From the NCBI GenBank assembly GCA_964598765.1, contig CAZRCZ010000008.1:62001-126000 (forward strand): a stretch of DNA of 64,000 nucleotides. The letters run 5' to 3'. Below, in pieces: positions 51,592 through 61,191 of the stretch. The stretch's first letter is position 1, and each line of letters opens with the position of its first letter. Position numbers and translations under genes: made by a program. The DNA comes from CAZRCZ01 sp964598765. Its GTDB lineage: Bacteria; Sumerlaeota; Sumerlaeia; MVZB01; JAJFLK01. The notes beneath the pieces were generated by a model. The model searched no databases, was not told the origin of the DNA, and saw only the letters and a program-made list of their open reading frames with translations.

Positions 51592-51924
51592 ATGAAATCC
51601 GTCTCATCACCGAGAATCGCTTCCCCGATTGAATCCCATCGTGACGATTTGATCCGTCTCTGCCACAAATTCGGCGTCAGCAGAATTGATCTTTTCGGCT
51701 CTGCCGCTTGCGAGCGTTTCGACGCGGGAGCGAGCGATTTCGATTTCAGGGTTGAATTTCATCCTCTTGCCGCCGGCCAACATGCGAAAGCCTATTTCGG
51801 ATTGAAGGAGGAGCTTCAAATGATTTTGGGTCGGCCCACTGATCTCGTCATGTCGCGAGCCGTCACGAATCCATATTTCTTTCAGGCCATTGAGCCGTCG
51901 CGTGTCACGCTCCATGAGGATTGA
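51592..51924 (+). CDS. MNT-type nucleotidyltransferase (antitoxin of HEPN pair)
   Basis: The 110-residue protein contains the minimal nucleotidyltransferase motif G-S-A-A-C-E-R-F (36-43) followed by the catalytic S-D-F-D pair (48-51). In MNT/HEPN systems this enzyme adds AMP units to the HEPN toxin and so silences it. The preferred ATG at 51592 lies four codons inside a frame with a GTG start at 51580. The HEPN gene starts within the last codons (11-base overlap), the usual arrangement. Confidence 0.8.
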   Translation: MKSVSSPRIASPIESHRDDLIRLCHKFGVSRIDLFGSAACERFDAGASDFDFRVEFHPLAAGQHAKAYFGLKEELQMILGRPTDLVMSRAVTNPYFFQAIEPSRVTLHED

Positions 51925-52189
51925 GACCCGCAAACTGCAGGAAGACATACGCGGGTCCGCCGAGCGGATTCTGCGATTCACTTCGGGAAAACAGTTTTCG
52001 GATTATCGGACCGACGATCTGTTGCGCTCCGGCGTCGAACGGCAATTCGAGGTAATTGGAGAAGCCCTCAATCGTATCGTTAAACTTGATCCCGTCGCCG
52101 CCCAAGGCATCCCTTATTATCGGCGGGTGATTGACTACCGAAATGTTTTGAGCCACGGATACGACGTCGTTGAACATTCGGTCGTGTGA
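51914..52189 (+). pseudogene. HEPN (DUF86) toxin, apparently truncated by a nonsense codon
   Basis: The 91-residue reading frame has the HEPN RNase motif R-x4-H at residues 76-81 (R-N-V-L-S-H), overlapping the antitoxin gene. Translation stops at TGA 52187-52189, right after 'EHSVV'. The same frame continues past that stop for 22 codons (D-I-I-Q-V-H-L-P and then a Leu/Glu-rich helix) to a second TGA at 52256-52258. In this family the segment normally reads V-V-W-D-I-I, so TGG appears to have become TGA. The last helix is lost, which may disable or alter the toxin. TGA is a true stop elsewhere in this window, so recoding is unlikely. Confidence 0.7.
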
Positions 52190-52323
52190 GATATTATCCA
52201 AGTCCATCTGCCCGGACTTTTGGAACATGTCGAGGAACTCTTGTCGGAATCGGACTGAGAATTAATTCAGCAGGCCGGAATGCGGATAAGAACGGTCCGA
52301 TCACTCTCGAAACGGAAATTTAA

Positions 52324-53760
52324 TTGAATCCCTCCCGCGTCATCATCATCGGAGGAGGCGTGGCCGGTTTGGCCGCCGCGCTCCGGCTTGGAGAGAGCGG
52401 TCGTTTCGCGCCGCTGATTCTCGAACGAGAAGACCAACCCGGCGGACTTGCGAAGTCGCTCCATTTCAAAGGAGTTTCGACCGACTTGGGACCGCATCGG
52501 CTTCACACCGAATTGCCGGAAGTGGAAGCATTGGTTTCGTCGGTGGCCGCTCCTTCGCTCTACAAGGTTCAACGCAGAAGCAGGATTTTTCTTCGTGGGA
52601 AGTTTTTGAATTATCCCCCGTCGCCGTTGGAGACGGCGGCGCATTTGGGGGTGTCGCGGGTGGCGCGATTCGGCGCAAGCATGGCATTCGGAGCAATCAA
52701 ACCGCGATCTTCCGCTCCCGAAACTTACGAATCGCTCATGCGCCGGGCGTTCGGATCGTCGCTCTACGAGTTCATGCTTCGCCCCTACAGCCAAAAAGTT
52801 TGGAAGACCGATCCGGCGCAAATCCATCCCGACACGGCGCGGGTGCGGGTTTCGGCGGGGAGTCTGGCCAAGATGATCTCGGGTTTGATCCGGAGAGAGA
52901 AGCGGGGGAGCGAGACCGCGCTCCGGGAATTTCGCTACGTCAAAGGGGGAGTCGAAACGCTGGTTCGGCATCTGGTCGAAAATGCGCGGAAGGCCGGGGC
53001 AGAATTGCGGATCTCGAATTCCGTGGACGCGATTGAACTCCATCCAGATTCGACGCAACGCCGATTCCGCGCGATGGCGGTCCGGACGTGCACTGACGAA
53101 CGGCTGGAAACCGATGCCCTGATTTCAACGGTTCCGCTTCCGGTTCTGCTGGGGCAACTGCTTCCCTCTCTGCCGGAGTTGGCGGCGGCGCGCGAGGCCG
53201 CGTCGGGATTGACCTATCTCAACATCATTTTCGTTTGCGTGATTGTGAAACGAAAAATCATCTCTGGCGACAACTGGCTCTACTTCCCCGAGCCGGAGTG
53301 GATTTTCAACCGCGCTTATGAGTCCAAAAGTTTTGATCCGGAGATGGGACCGGAGGATCGCTCGGTTTTGTGCGTCGAATTAACCTGTCGCCCCGGCGAC
53401 GCGACGGACCGCGAGACCGACGAAAATCTCGCGCGCGAGGTCATTGCCCAGATGGTGAAGACCGGACTTTTCCACGCCGACGAAGTTGACGAACGGCTTG
53501 TATATCGGTTGCGCTACGGCTATCCGCTCTATTCTCTGGATTACCGCGAGCGATTGAATGCGATTTTTGCGGGCTTGCGCTCGATTTCCAATTTGCTAAC
53601 GGCGGGACGACAGGGACTTTTCAACCACAACAACACCGACCATTCGATCTTCATGGGACTGCGCGCCGCCGACGCCCTTCTTGCCGACGATGGCCGTTCA
53701 CCCGCCGAGCGGTGGTATGAAACCGTCGAGCAATTCAAACATTTTCGTATCGTGGATTAG
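52324..53760 (+). CDS. FAD-dependent oxidoreductase, amine oxidase / UDP-galactopyranose mutase-like
   Basis: The 478-residue protein starts at a TTG: an in-frame TAA directly precedes it and no ATG or GTG lies before the dinucleotide-binding motif G-G-G-V-A-G-L (residues 10-16). A second FAD-contact motif, E-x-x-x-Q-P-G-G-L, follows, then 'DLGPHRLHT'. The C-terminal end has 'GLFNHNNTDHSIFMGLRAADA', which covers the FAD as in protoporphyrinogen oxidase and UDP-galactopyranose mutase relatives. The exact substrate is uncertain. A role in sugar or polysaccharide precursor chemistry fits the nearby glycosyltransferase. Confidence 0.75.
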   Translation: MNPSRVIIIGGGVAGLAAALRLGESGRFAPLILEREDQPGGLAKSLHFKGVSTDLGPHRLHTELPEVEALVSSVAAPSLYKVQRRSRIFLRGKFLNYPPSPLETAAHLGVSRVARFGASMAFGAIKPRSSAPETYESLMRRAFGSSLYEFMLRPYSQKVWKTDPAQIHPDTARVRVSAGSLAKMISGLIRREKRGSETALREFRYVKGGVETLVRHLVENARKAGAELRISNSVDAIELHPDSTQRRFRAMAVRTCTDERLETDALISTVPLPVLLGQLLPSLPELAAAREAASGLTYLNIIFVCVIVKRKIISGDNWLYFPEPEWIFNRAYESKSFDPEMGPEDRSVLCVELTCRPGDATDRETDENLAREVIAQMVKTGLFHADEVDERLVYRLRYGYPLYSLDYRERLNAIFAGLRSISNLLTAGRQGLFNHNNTDHSIFMGLRAADALLADDGRSPAERWYETVEQFKHFRIVD

Positions 53761-54335
53761 GGCGAGATCAAATCGCTCAGGAAATACTGAAACCGCTTCA
53801 CGAACAGCGGTTCGCTTCCGGGGCCGGGGACGATTACCCCATCCAGAAGGCTGATCAACATTTCCATGTCGGGATCGTCTTTTTTGAGCGGTTCATCGAG
53901 GACGGCGATCTTTTTGCTTCCGCGCAATTTGAGAACCACGCCCGCGATTTGGGAATTCTTCGAGCGAATCGGACCTTCGATGGATTCGAGGAGATTCGCC
54001 GCCCGCAATTTGGCGGCGACCGATTCGCCGAATGGGGACAGACCTTCTCCCGCCGAGGGAGTCGGCATGACCGATGGCGAAGGATCAGAGCGGATGGCGG
54101 TCGGGGTGTTTTTTGCGGTTTGGCCGGCGGAAAATGTTCGCATCATCGTCCGCTCGAACGTCTGGGCCTCGGCCTCCTGCGCGTCATGCATCGCCCGAAC
54201 GCGGCGCGACATCCAAATCCATCCCGCGATCAAGATCGCGGCCGCCAAGCCTCCGACGAAAAAGGGAAGCAGGCGATAGAAGGGATCCAAAGTTTGGGCG
54301 AGCGGATCGGGATGCGGAACGGCGGCGAACATCAT
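53757..54335 (-). CDS. Small membrane protein of unknown function
   Basis: The 192-residue product has one transmembrane helix at about residues 22-42 ('LLPFFVGGLAAAILIAGWIW'), a basic stretch, a Pro/Ser-rich linker and a C-terminal globular part with 'SQIAGVVLKLRGSKKIAVLDEP'. I recognise no family. Its stop overlaps the end of the converging oxidoreductase gene by 4 bases. It lies downstream of the 685-residue gene and may be in the same transcript. Confidence 0.6.
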   Translation of the reverse strand: MMFAAVPHPDPLAQTLDPFYRLLPFFVGGLAAAILIAGWIWMSRRVRAMHDAQEAEAQTFERTMMRTFSAGQTAKNTPTAIRSDPSPSVMPTPSAGEGLSPFGESVAAKLRAANLLESIEGPIRSKNSQIAGVVLKLRGSKKIAVLDEPLKKDDPDMEMLISLLDGVIVPGPGSEPLFVKRFQYFLSDLISP

Positions 54336-54378
54336 GATTGAATTGTAGCCGTTTTGCGGATCGGCTCAAGCGCGCAAT

Positions 54379-56436
54379 TCAATCCTGATACAAGGCGCGC
54401 TCGTTGGGTTTGATTTCAATCGGCAAAAGACGGGGATAAAAATCCACTCCCGACAGCCCCGCTCCGCCCGTGATTTCAAAGGGAAAAGGAAGGCGGTTCA
54501 ATTCCCGAAGACCGCGCTTATTGCGGTCGTTCTCGTCGAGGCAGAATCGAATCCACCTTTGCAATTCGGAGGAATCATCGGACAGAGCGACGGGTTGCTC
54601 GATGACCTTATGCTCACCGTTTATTTGAACGCCATACCGGAGTTGAACTTTCGCGGGTTGACTCCCCTCGCTCAGAATGGCAATGCCGTATTGTTCGACT
54701 TCGCCGTTCCCGCTTTCGCCGTCAAACCATTCTGTTCTGAGTGAGGTCCCCGGTGGAAGCCGATCACCGAACCAATCACGAAAAGTTTCCCATGAAATAC
54801 GGATTTCAATTTTGTCGCCGCGGCGTGGATTGCGTTTCATTTGACGTTCGGCCGTTGCGGATAAGCTCGAATCGGGGACAAGCTCCATGACTTTTTTGAG
54901 CCATGCTTCCCTCCTCGGATCGTCCGGCGGGAGCAATTCGGCTTGCGACAATATGCGCCGCGCCTCGGCGTTGGTCAGGCTCGCGTCTTTTTTTGCGTCC
55001 AGAAGATCGAACCTTTTCAGGAGCGCGCGGGATTGATCAAATCGTCCTTCCCTTTCATAGACGCGCGCGAGCCGCCTCGCCAAATCGGGTGAATCCGGGT
55101 GAGACGGCGCAAGGCGAAGAAATTCCGCCGTCGCGTCGAGCGGCTCGTCGGCGGGAGGAGGGGGACTGAAGTAGGCTATTCCGCCGCGATAGGCCGTTTC
55201 AAAAACGTAAAAGACACCGACGCCCGAAAGCGCGTTCCACATTTGCGCGAGCCGGGACGAAAGCGTGTAAGCCCGTTCGCGCGTCGTTTCCGGTCCAAGA
55301 AAAATGAACCGCGCGAGATCGGCGCGGCGCGACGCATGCGCCCGCGCCAGTCTCAACTCCACGTTGTATTGCGGATTCAGAAGAAGCCCGCGAAGCCAAT
55401 CCGCCTCGTGTTCATTCGCTTCCGATTCGGCAAGTGTCGAGGCAATGTCGCGCGTGACCTTCACGCGATCCGCATTCTCGCCATTCAAGATGGAAAGCGC
55501 GGAGACCAATAACTTTTCTTCGTCGCTCCAATGCTTCTCATTCGCTCCTTTCTCCAAAGCGTCGGTTTTGGAAGACGACGCCGCGCGCAAGAGATCGGGC
55601 GCATTAAGAATTACAGGAGGAGCGCGGTCCGGATATCCCACTTGATCCGACGCAACCGATTCGCGCCCGCGTCGCGCGATTTCGCGCTCGGCTTCGAAGC
55701 GCGTTGGTTCGGCCTTGCTCCAGTCCGGTTTTCGCCCCAACGCTCCGCGCGCGTAGAAATTCGCCGAATCGGGATCGTCATGTTTCAACGCCCATTGGGC
55801 GCGTTCCAGATCCACGGCGGCCAGAGCGTCGTTCACGCGGATTTCCAATTTCGCCATTCGGTCTTGATCCCGACGGTCGCTCCGTCCTTCGCGCTCCTGA
55901 TCTTGCAACGCTTTGTAAAGTCTCCGCTCGGCAACGGTGACTTGTTTGGGTCCAAAGACCGCAAAGACAGCGTCCACGCCCAGTTGTCCGGCGGCCTGTA
56001 TGTTTCCCAACAAAACACGTGTCGCGACATAGGCAAGCCGATTGAACCCTCCCGCGTAAAATCCGTAGCGTCGGATGAACTGTGCTTGACGGCTTTGAAA
56101 TTTCGCGTCCGACGCCAAATCCTGAAGCGCAATCCGACGCAGGGAATCGGGAATGGGAAGGGCCAGCAACGCCCGCAATGATTCCTCATCGGTGCGGCCG
56201 TTGCCGTGAATGGACTCCCGAAGGTAAACGCTCCAAGGATCGGCGGCGTTGGTTGGTTCTGCTTGTGAAGAAGTCGCGGATGCAGTCGTGGGCCGATCAT
56301 CGGTGAGCCAACCGCGAATCAAGGCAAGCCGTTGATCGGTTTCGGCGGCGGAATCTTTCGGAGAGGCAATCAGCACCGCAAAGCAGGATACAAAAAATAA
56401 CGGAAACGGGAAGATGCTCCGCTTGCGCGGACTCAT
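54379..56436 (-). CDS. Exported TPR-like protein of unknown function
   Basis: The 685-residue product has a signal peptide (residues 1-31, core 'FPLFFVSCFAVLIAS'). The body is largely helical with TPR-like stretches, for example around 'DLARRLARVYEREGRFDQSRALLKRFD'. The last 170 residues are more beta-rich. I do not know the family. Its start codon overlaps the stop of the glycosyltransferase gene upstream (ATGA), so the two are co-translated. It may be a partner in glycan handling outside the inner membrane. Confidence 0.65.
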   Translation of the reverse strand: MSPRKRSIFPFPLFFVSCFAVLIASPKDSAAETDQRLALIRGWLTDDRPTTASATSSQAEPTNAADPWSVYLRESIHGNGRTDEESLRALLALPIPDSLRRIALQDLASDAKFQSRQAQFIRRYGFYAGGFNRLAYVATRVLLGNIQAAGQLGVDAVFAVFGPKQVTVAERRLYKALQDQEREGRSDRRDQDRMAKLEIRVNDALAAVDLERAQWALKHDDPDSANFYARGALGRKPDWSKAEPTRFEAEREIARRGRESVASDQVGYPDRAPPVILNAPDLLRAASSSKTDALEKGANEKHWSDEEKLLVSALSILNGENADRVKVTRDIASTLAESEANEHEADWLRGLLLNPQYNVELRLARAHASRRADLARFIFLGPETTRERAYTLSSRLAQMWNALSGVGVFYVFETAYRGGIAYFSPPPPADEPLDATAEFLRLAPSHPDSPDLARRLARVYEREGRFDQSRALLKRFDLLDAKKDASLTNAEARRILSQAELLPPDDPRREAWLKKVMELVPDSSLSATAERQMKRNPRRGDKIEIRISWETFRDWFGDRLPPGTSLRTEWFDGESGNGEVEQYGIAILSEGSQPAKVQLRYGVQINGEHKVIEQPVALSDDSSELQRWIRFCLDENDRNKRGLRELNRLPFPFEITGGAGLSGVDFYPRLLPIEIKPNERALYQD

Positions 56437-58274
56437 GGTTTGGATGCCGCAGGGGCCTTGGCTTTGCCGCCGCTCGCGGGTTTAGGTTTGGGAACCGGTG
56501 TATTTTCGGCGGGCGGTTCTTCACCCTTCGGTTCTTCGGTGGACGATTCCGCAGGGGCTGTTTCAGTTGCCGGTTTCTTGGCGGGTCGCGGCTTGGCCGA
56601 GGACATCGCTTCCGCCGCTTGCTTTTTTCCTTCTTCCTTAACCTTTTCTTCCTCTTGCATGGCCTCTTCGACGGTCAAAACGCGCAGAACCGAAGTCTCA
56701 AACAGTTGCGTTCGATACCGCAGATACCACGCCAGCGGATTAGTGTGCGTAAACGGCTCCATCATGATGTCGGGCAGAAGCGGAAGCGAAGCGTAAGCGA
56801 ATGTTTTGACTTCCTTGGCCGGGAATTGGCTGATGACTTGCTCCTTGAGGTTCTTCACCTGCGCATACGCCTTCCGGTCCAAGAGAGCGTCTTTCACGCT
56901 TTGATATGCGGTCCAGCCACCGGGGCCGGCGATCTCTTTGGAGAACGTCGCCGCGCCGTAAAAACTGGAAAGGACAATGTAGTCGCCCCCCTGCGGCGCG
57001 CCGAACTCGAAACGCTCAATTTTTCTCCCGCCGCTCCAGTATTGGAGTTTGGCCGAACCAATCTCGGCGTTGTAGGTCTCGTTGCTGAAAATCCGCGCGT
57101 CTTCCGGGACATTCGCCTTGACGAATTTTCCCGCTTGCTTGAGGTCAATGAACGGATTGCCCTGATAGAACGCCACGAGCGCGGAAAAAATCAAGGCGTG
57201 TCCGAGGGTCGGAATGGCCAAGGCAAAAAAACGTCCGCGATGTTTTTCGCAATGCTTTTCCCAAACCGCCATGCCGTGCCCGGCCAAGATCACGATGAAC
57301 GGAACCACCGGAAGAAGGTAGCGCGATTGATAGGCGGAAAAAATTGAGTGCATGATGAGAAGTCCCAGCGTCAGGTAACCCGCCGCGATCACGCTTTGCG
57401 CGATTCGCTTCGTGGCGAAGTTGACGCGAAACAATCCATAGAGAAAGAAGCCGAAAATTCCGTAGCCGATGAAATAAGGCCCAACCAAGACAAATTGCTC
57501 AAAATAATAGAGATAATCCAGCAAGGTTTGACTCAAACTTGAACTCGTTCGCGCGACCATTTGTGAAACGTGTTTGTTCAACGCGCCGACAAGCCAGACC
57601 AACGGCACGGCCCAAGGAATGAGGGTCAACAAAGGATGAAATTTTGGAGGGGTGGCGAATTCCGCCTTTGTTTTTCCGAACCGCACGATCACCGCGATTA
57701 TGAGGGGCAGGAGAAGAATTCCCTGATAGCGAGTCAGCGAAGCCGCGACTCCGGCAAGCGACGCGGCCAACAGCCAGTTCGTTCCCGACTTCGCGTCTCC
57801 CTTCGGTTTTTCCTTGGTTTGCTCATAGAGGGCCGGCCAGATTGCCCGTGCCGCGAGAATTAACGACGCGAGCGACGCCATCCAGAGCGCCATGAAGGTT
57901 GCGTCGGTCTGGGGTTGCAAACTCCACCGCAAGGGAATCGGGCTGATGGTGTAGAGCAACACGGCCATCATCGCCGCGCGCGCGCCGAAGAGCCGCCGCG
58001 CCATCGCCTCCAACGGCAGAACGGTCAAGGACCCCGCGATGATCGAAATCAACCGCGCCGATCCTTCCAAGCCCAACAGTGGAATCCAACCAAGAATATA
58101 GGCTAACGCCGTGTAAAGCGGCGGCCAAAACGTGAGGCCATGCTGGAACGCCGTGATTTGCAGAATCGCATCGGTGTAGGCTCCTTGGCTCACCGGGAGC
58201 CAAAGAAGACGCCAGACGAAATTCACGCCGACCAGCGCCAAGGCGATTTGAACGGGTTTCAGTTGTCGGGCCAA
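56433..58274 (-). CDS. GT39/ArnT-type membrane glycosyltransferase
   Basis: The 613-residue product has about 11 transmembrane helices over residues 8-380. The first periplasmic loop carries an acidic residue ('SQGAYTDAILQ') as in GT-C enzymes, and the second part has 'QPQTDATFMALW'. These enzymes transfer a sugar from a polyprenyl-phosphate donor to a protein or lipid outside the membrane. A soluble domain follows (about 385-540) and then an Ala/Pro/Lys/Glu-rich tail of about 70 residues, an unusual extension. The gene is the first of a minus-strand set of three. Confidence 0.75.
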   Translation of the reverse strand: MARQLKPVQIALALVGVNFVWRLLWLPVSQGAYTDAILQITAFQHGLTFWPPLYTALAYILGWIPLLGLEGSARLISIIAGSLTVLPLEAMARRLFGARAAMMAVLLYTISPIPLRWSLQPQTDATFMALWMASLASLILAARAIWPALYEQTKEKPKGDAKSGTNWLLAASLAGVAASLTRYQGILLLPLIIAVIVRFGKTKAEFATPPKFHPLLTLIPWAVPLVWLVGALNKHVSQMVARTSSSLSQTLLDYLYYFEQFVLVGPYFIGYGIFGFFLYGLFRVNFATKRIAQSVIAAGYLTLGLLIMHSIFSAYQSRYLLPVVPFIVILAGHGMAVWEKHCEKHRGRFFALAIPTLGHALIFSALVAFYQGNPFIDLKQAGKFVKANVPEDARIFSNETYNAEIGSAKLQYWSGGRKIERFEFGAPQGGDYIVLSSFYGAATFSKEIAGPGGWTAYQSVKDALLDRKAYAQVKNLKEQVISQFPAKEVKTFAYASLPLLPDIMMEPFTHTNPLAWYLRYRTQLFETSVLRVLTVEEAMQEEEKVKEEGKKQAAEAMSSAKPRPAKKPATETAPAESSTEEPKGEEPPAENTPVPKPKPASGGKAKAPAASKP

Positions 58275-58498
58275 GAGCGGAATTCCCCCTCAGAAATTGA
58301 ATCAAAAAAACCGTCAAGAGTTTGCATGGCTCGCTTGGAACTTGCAAGCCGATTAAGGTTTTTTTTCGAGGGGGGACCGCCCCACGGAATTCATGAATTC
58401 GGCAAATCCCCGTGCGCCTTAATCCCATCTACCGTCGCCTTGACCTGTCGTCGCGTCGCCCCCCCGCCGCGTCGTCGTGTCTTCTTCGCGTCTTTGTG

Positions 58499-58527
58499 TT
58501 CAATTTTCTCCAATTTCGGCGTATAAT
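58499..58527 (+). promoter_or_regulatory. Promoter of the FtsX-type gene, near-leaderless
   Basis: TTCAAT and a perfect TATAAT are separated by 17 bases. The -10 box ends only 11 bases before the ATG at 58539, and no ribosome binding site is present. The mRNA probably begins a few bases before the start codon. Confidence 0.55.
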
Positions 58528-58538
58528 CCCAGCCGCGT

Positions 58539-59684
58539 ATGACTTTCCGCAGATTCATCGTCAAGAACGCCTTCCGTAACAAGCGCCGGACCGTGCTAAC
58601 CATACTCAGTATCGGATTCTCGCTGTTTCTTTTGATCCTCCTTCGCGCCGTCGTCGAGATGTTCTCCAATCCGCCGCAAAGCGACGATTCCCATCTTCGC
58701 GTGATCGTCCAGCGGTCCACAACGTTCGTGGACCAGATGCCGATCTCGCATCTGGCCAAGGTCCAAAAAGTCGCCCACGTCAAACAGGCTATTCCATTCC
58801 AGATTTATCCCGGCATTTACAAGGACCCGAAAAATTTCTTCGGTTGCGGCGCGGTTGATCCGGCGGGGATGTGGGAGATGTTTCCCGAGATGAAGCTGAG
58901 CGAGGCGGCCCGGCAGGCGTTCCTCACCAATCGCCGCGGAGCCATCGTCGGCGATCAACTCATGGCGCGGTTCGGGTGGAAGGTCGGCGAGCGTGTCACC
59001 CTTCTCGGCTCGATTTTCCCGGTAGATTTGGACTTCGATGTCGTCGGAACGTATCACTCCGATCTGGCCAATCAGAGCGACAATTTTTGGTTTCGCCTCG
59101 ATTATCTCAGCGAGGCGCTCGGCAATCCGGGGACTATCGCCATGATTTGGGTCAAGGCCGACTCCGCAGAGGCCATTCCGGGGGTCATTGACGCGATTGA
59201 CACGATGTTTCACAACAGTCCCGCCGAGACGCGCACGCAAACTGAAAAGTCGTTTGTCCTTGGCTTCCTCTCCATGATGGGAAACATCAGGGTCCTTATG
59301 GGATCCATCGCGGCGGTGGTGATTTTCACGATGATCTTGGTCGTGACCGGCACGATGAGCATGACGATCCGCGAGCGCATCCGCGAGGTCGCCATTCTCA
59401 AATCCATGGGGTATCCGCGGGGCCTGATTTTCAGCATGATCCTCGGCGAATCGGCGTTTATCGCGTTGATCGGAGCGGTCTTGGGGTGCGGCGGCGGAAC
59501 GACCCTTCGTCATCTAAACCTGAGCGCCCTGACGGGCGGTTTCATCCGCGAATTTCCCGTTTCCCCTCCGACCTACGCGCTCGCGGTGGTCGTGGGATTG
59601 CTTATTGGATTGATTTCAGCTTTGTCCCCCGCGTTTTCGGCCTCACGCATGACGATCACCGAGGCGATTCGGCGGATAAACTAG
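58539..59684 (+). CDS. FtsX/MacB-type ABC transporter permease
   Basis: The 381-residue protein has the four-helix FtsX layout: one N-terminal transmembrane helix (about 17-38), a large periplasmic domain of about 200 residues, then three helices near 250-275, 295-322 and 347-370. The cytoplasmic loop after the second helix contains 'RERIREVAILKSMGYPRG', the coupling motif that contacts the ATPase. Such permeases move lipoproteins or transmit force across the membrane. No ATPase gene is adjacent, which is unusual. Confidence 0.85.
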   Translation: MTFRRFIVKNAFRNKRRTVLTILSIGFSLFLLILLRAVVEMFSNPPQSDDSHLRVIVQRSTTFVDQMPISHLAKVQKVAHVKQAIPFQIYPGIYKDPKNFFGCGAVDPAGMWEMFPEMKLSEAARQAFLTNRRGAIVGDQLMARFGWKVGERVTLLGSIFPVDLDFDVVGTYHSDLANQSDNFWFRLDYLSEALGNPGTIAMIWVKADSAEAIPGVIDAIDTMFHNSPAETRTQTEKSFVLGFLSMMGNIRVLMGSIAAVVIFTMILVVTGTMSMTIRERIREVAILKSMGYPRGLIFSMILGESAFIALIGAVLGCGGGTTLRHLNLSALTGGFIREFPVSPPTYALAVVVGLLIGLISALSPAFSASRMTITEAIRRIN

Positions 59685-59765
59685 GGGAGTCAATTGAAGT
59701 GTTTCGTGGACGGAGTGGACACGGTGGACGTTGTGGAAAAGAATTGGAGCGGGGAAAACAACGAG

Positions 59766-61163
59766 TTAAGCGATTTGACTGGCCGAAAGGCCTGCTTCAG
59801 TCTCCGCGAGTGATTTTTCGAAAATTCCTAAAGCGGTTTCCGCGTCCCTCCGCGTGATGATGAGCGGGGGAGAAAACCGGATCGCCGATTCGCCGCATCC
59901 GAGAAGTAACAATCCTCTGCGGAAACAACCTTGGATGATCGCGTCGCGCTCGGCGACGGCCCATTCGCGCGTCGAACTGTTTTTTATCAATTCGACGCCG
60001 ATCATCAGTCCTTTTCCGCGCACGTCCCCCATCAGGGGATGACGCTTTTGCATTTCGCGCAGGTGCTCCAAAATCAGATCGCCCATTTTGGTGGCGTTCT
60101 CGATCAAGCCCTCCTCCAATAGGGCAATCGTTTCCAGCGCCGCCGCGCAAGAAACCGGATTGCCGCCGAACGTGCTGGCGTGCGAGCCTTTCTCCCAATC
60201 CATGATTTCCGCTTTGGCGATCATTGCGCCGAGCGGCAAACCGGAGGCGATTCCCTTGGCGAGACAAATAATGTCCGGCTCAACGCCCCAATGCTCGATG
60301 GCGAACATTTTGCCCGTGCGTCCCATGCCCGTTTGAACCTCGTCCACGATGTAGAGGATGCCGTATTTTTCCGCCAACGCCTTGAGTTGGCGGTGGTATT
60401 CGGGAGGCGGAACAACGTAACCCCCTTCGCCTTGAATCGGCTCGACGATGATCGCGGCAACTTCATCGGGCGGAACGGTCCTGTGAAAAAGGACGTTCTC
60501 AATGTAGCTCACGCATTCGATTTTGCATGACGGATAAGTAAGGTTATAAGGACAGCGATAGCAATAGCCGTAGCCGACGTGCTCGACGTCGGGAACCAGC
60601 GGATCGAACAGATGGCGTTGCGTGATCTTGCTGGCGGTGAGCGAAAGCGCGCCCATCGTCCGTCCGTGAAACGCGCCGAAGAAAGCGATCATGTGGGGAC
60701 GCTTCGTATGATAGCGGGCCAGCTTGAACGCCGCCTCGACCGACTCCGCGCCGGAGTTGGTGAAAAAAACTTTTTTCGGCGAATTGCCCGGAGCGATTTG
60801 CGCCAACTTGCGCGCAAGATCGCGCTGACCCGCGTAATAAAAATCGGTTCCCGACATGTGCATTAGCTGAGTCGTCTGGTCTTGAATCGCCTTGACGACG
60901 CGCGGATGGCAATGTCCCGTCGCACAAACGGCGATTCCCGCCGTGAAATCCAAAAAGACATTGCCGTCCACGTCCTCGATCACAGCGCCTTCGCCGCGTC
61001 GAACCGCGAGCGGATAGTAGCGCGTGTAGGACGGCGACAAATACTGTTCGTCGCTCGCGATCAGTTGGTTGGCTTGTGGCCCCGGCAATTCGGTCCGTAG
61101 ATCGGGGACTTTGGGATAACTGCGCGGCGGAATGAGATTGTTTGCTTGATTACGGGTTGACAT
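59766..61163 (-). CDS. Class III PLP-dependent aminotransferase (GabT/ArgD-like)
   Basis: The 465-residue protein has the complete fold-type I signature: 'SGAES' near 137-141, Asp274 in V-D-E-V-Q-T-G, and the Schiff-base Lys303 in L-A-K-G-I-A-S-G. It belongs to the branch with a Cys-rich insert (C201, C204, C213, C217), often annotated as 4-aminobutyrate or acetylornithine aminotransferase. It moves the amino group between an omega-amino acid and 2-oxoglutarate; the exact substrate is not readable. It starts 28 bases after the 789-residue gene upstream, so the two are probably co-transcribed. Confidence 0.85.
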   Translation of the reverse strand: MSTRNQANNLIPPRSYPKVPDLRTELPGPQANQLIASDEQYLSPSYTRYYPLAVRRGEGAVIEDVDGNVFLDFTAGIAVCATGHCHPRVVKAIQDQTTQLMHMSGTDFYYAGQRDLARKLAQIAPGNSPKKVFFTNSGAESVEAAFKLARYHTKRPHMIAFFGAFHGRTMGALSLTASKITQRHLFDPLVPDVEHVGYGYCYRCPYNLTYPSCKIECVSYIENVLFHRTVPPDEVAAIIVEPIQGEGGYVVPPPEYHRQLKALAEKYGILYIVDEVQTGMGRTGKMFAIEHWGVEPDIICLAKGIASGLPLGAMIAKAEIMDWEKGSHASTFGGNPVSCAAALETIALLEEGLIENATKMGDLILEHLREMQKRHPLMGDVRGKGLMIGVELIKNSSTREWAVAERDAIIQGCFRRGLLLLGCGESAIRFSPPLIITRRDAETALGIFEKSLAETEAGLSASQIA

Positions 61164-61191
61164 GTTTCTGTCCCGGACTTCATGGCTCTGC

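Noticed and set aside
52187..52189. TGA read as tryptophan in the HEPN gene.
   Set aside because: Many intact genes in the window end at TGA, for instance the ParB-like and both TPR genes, so a changed genetic code is not supported.
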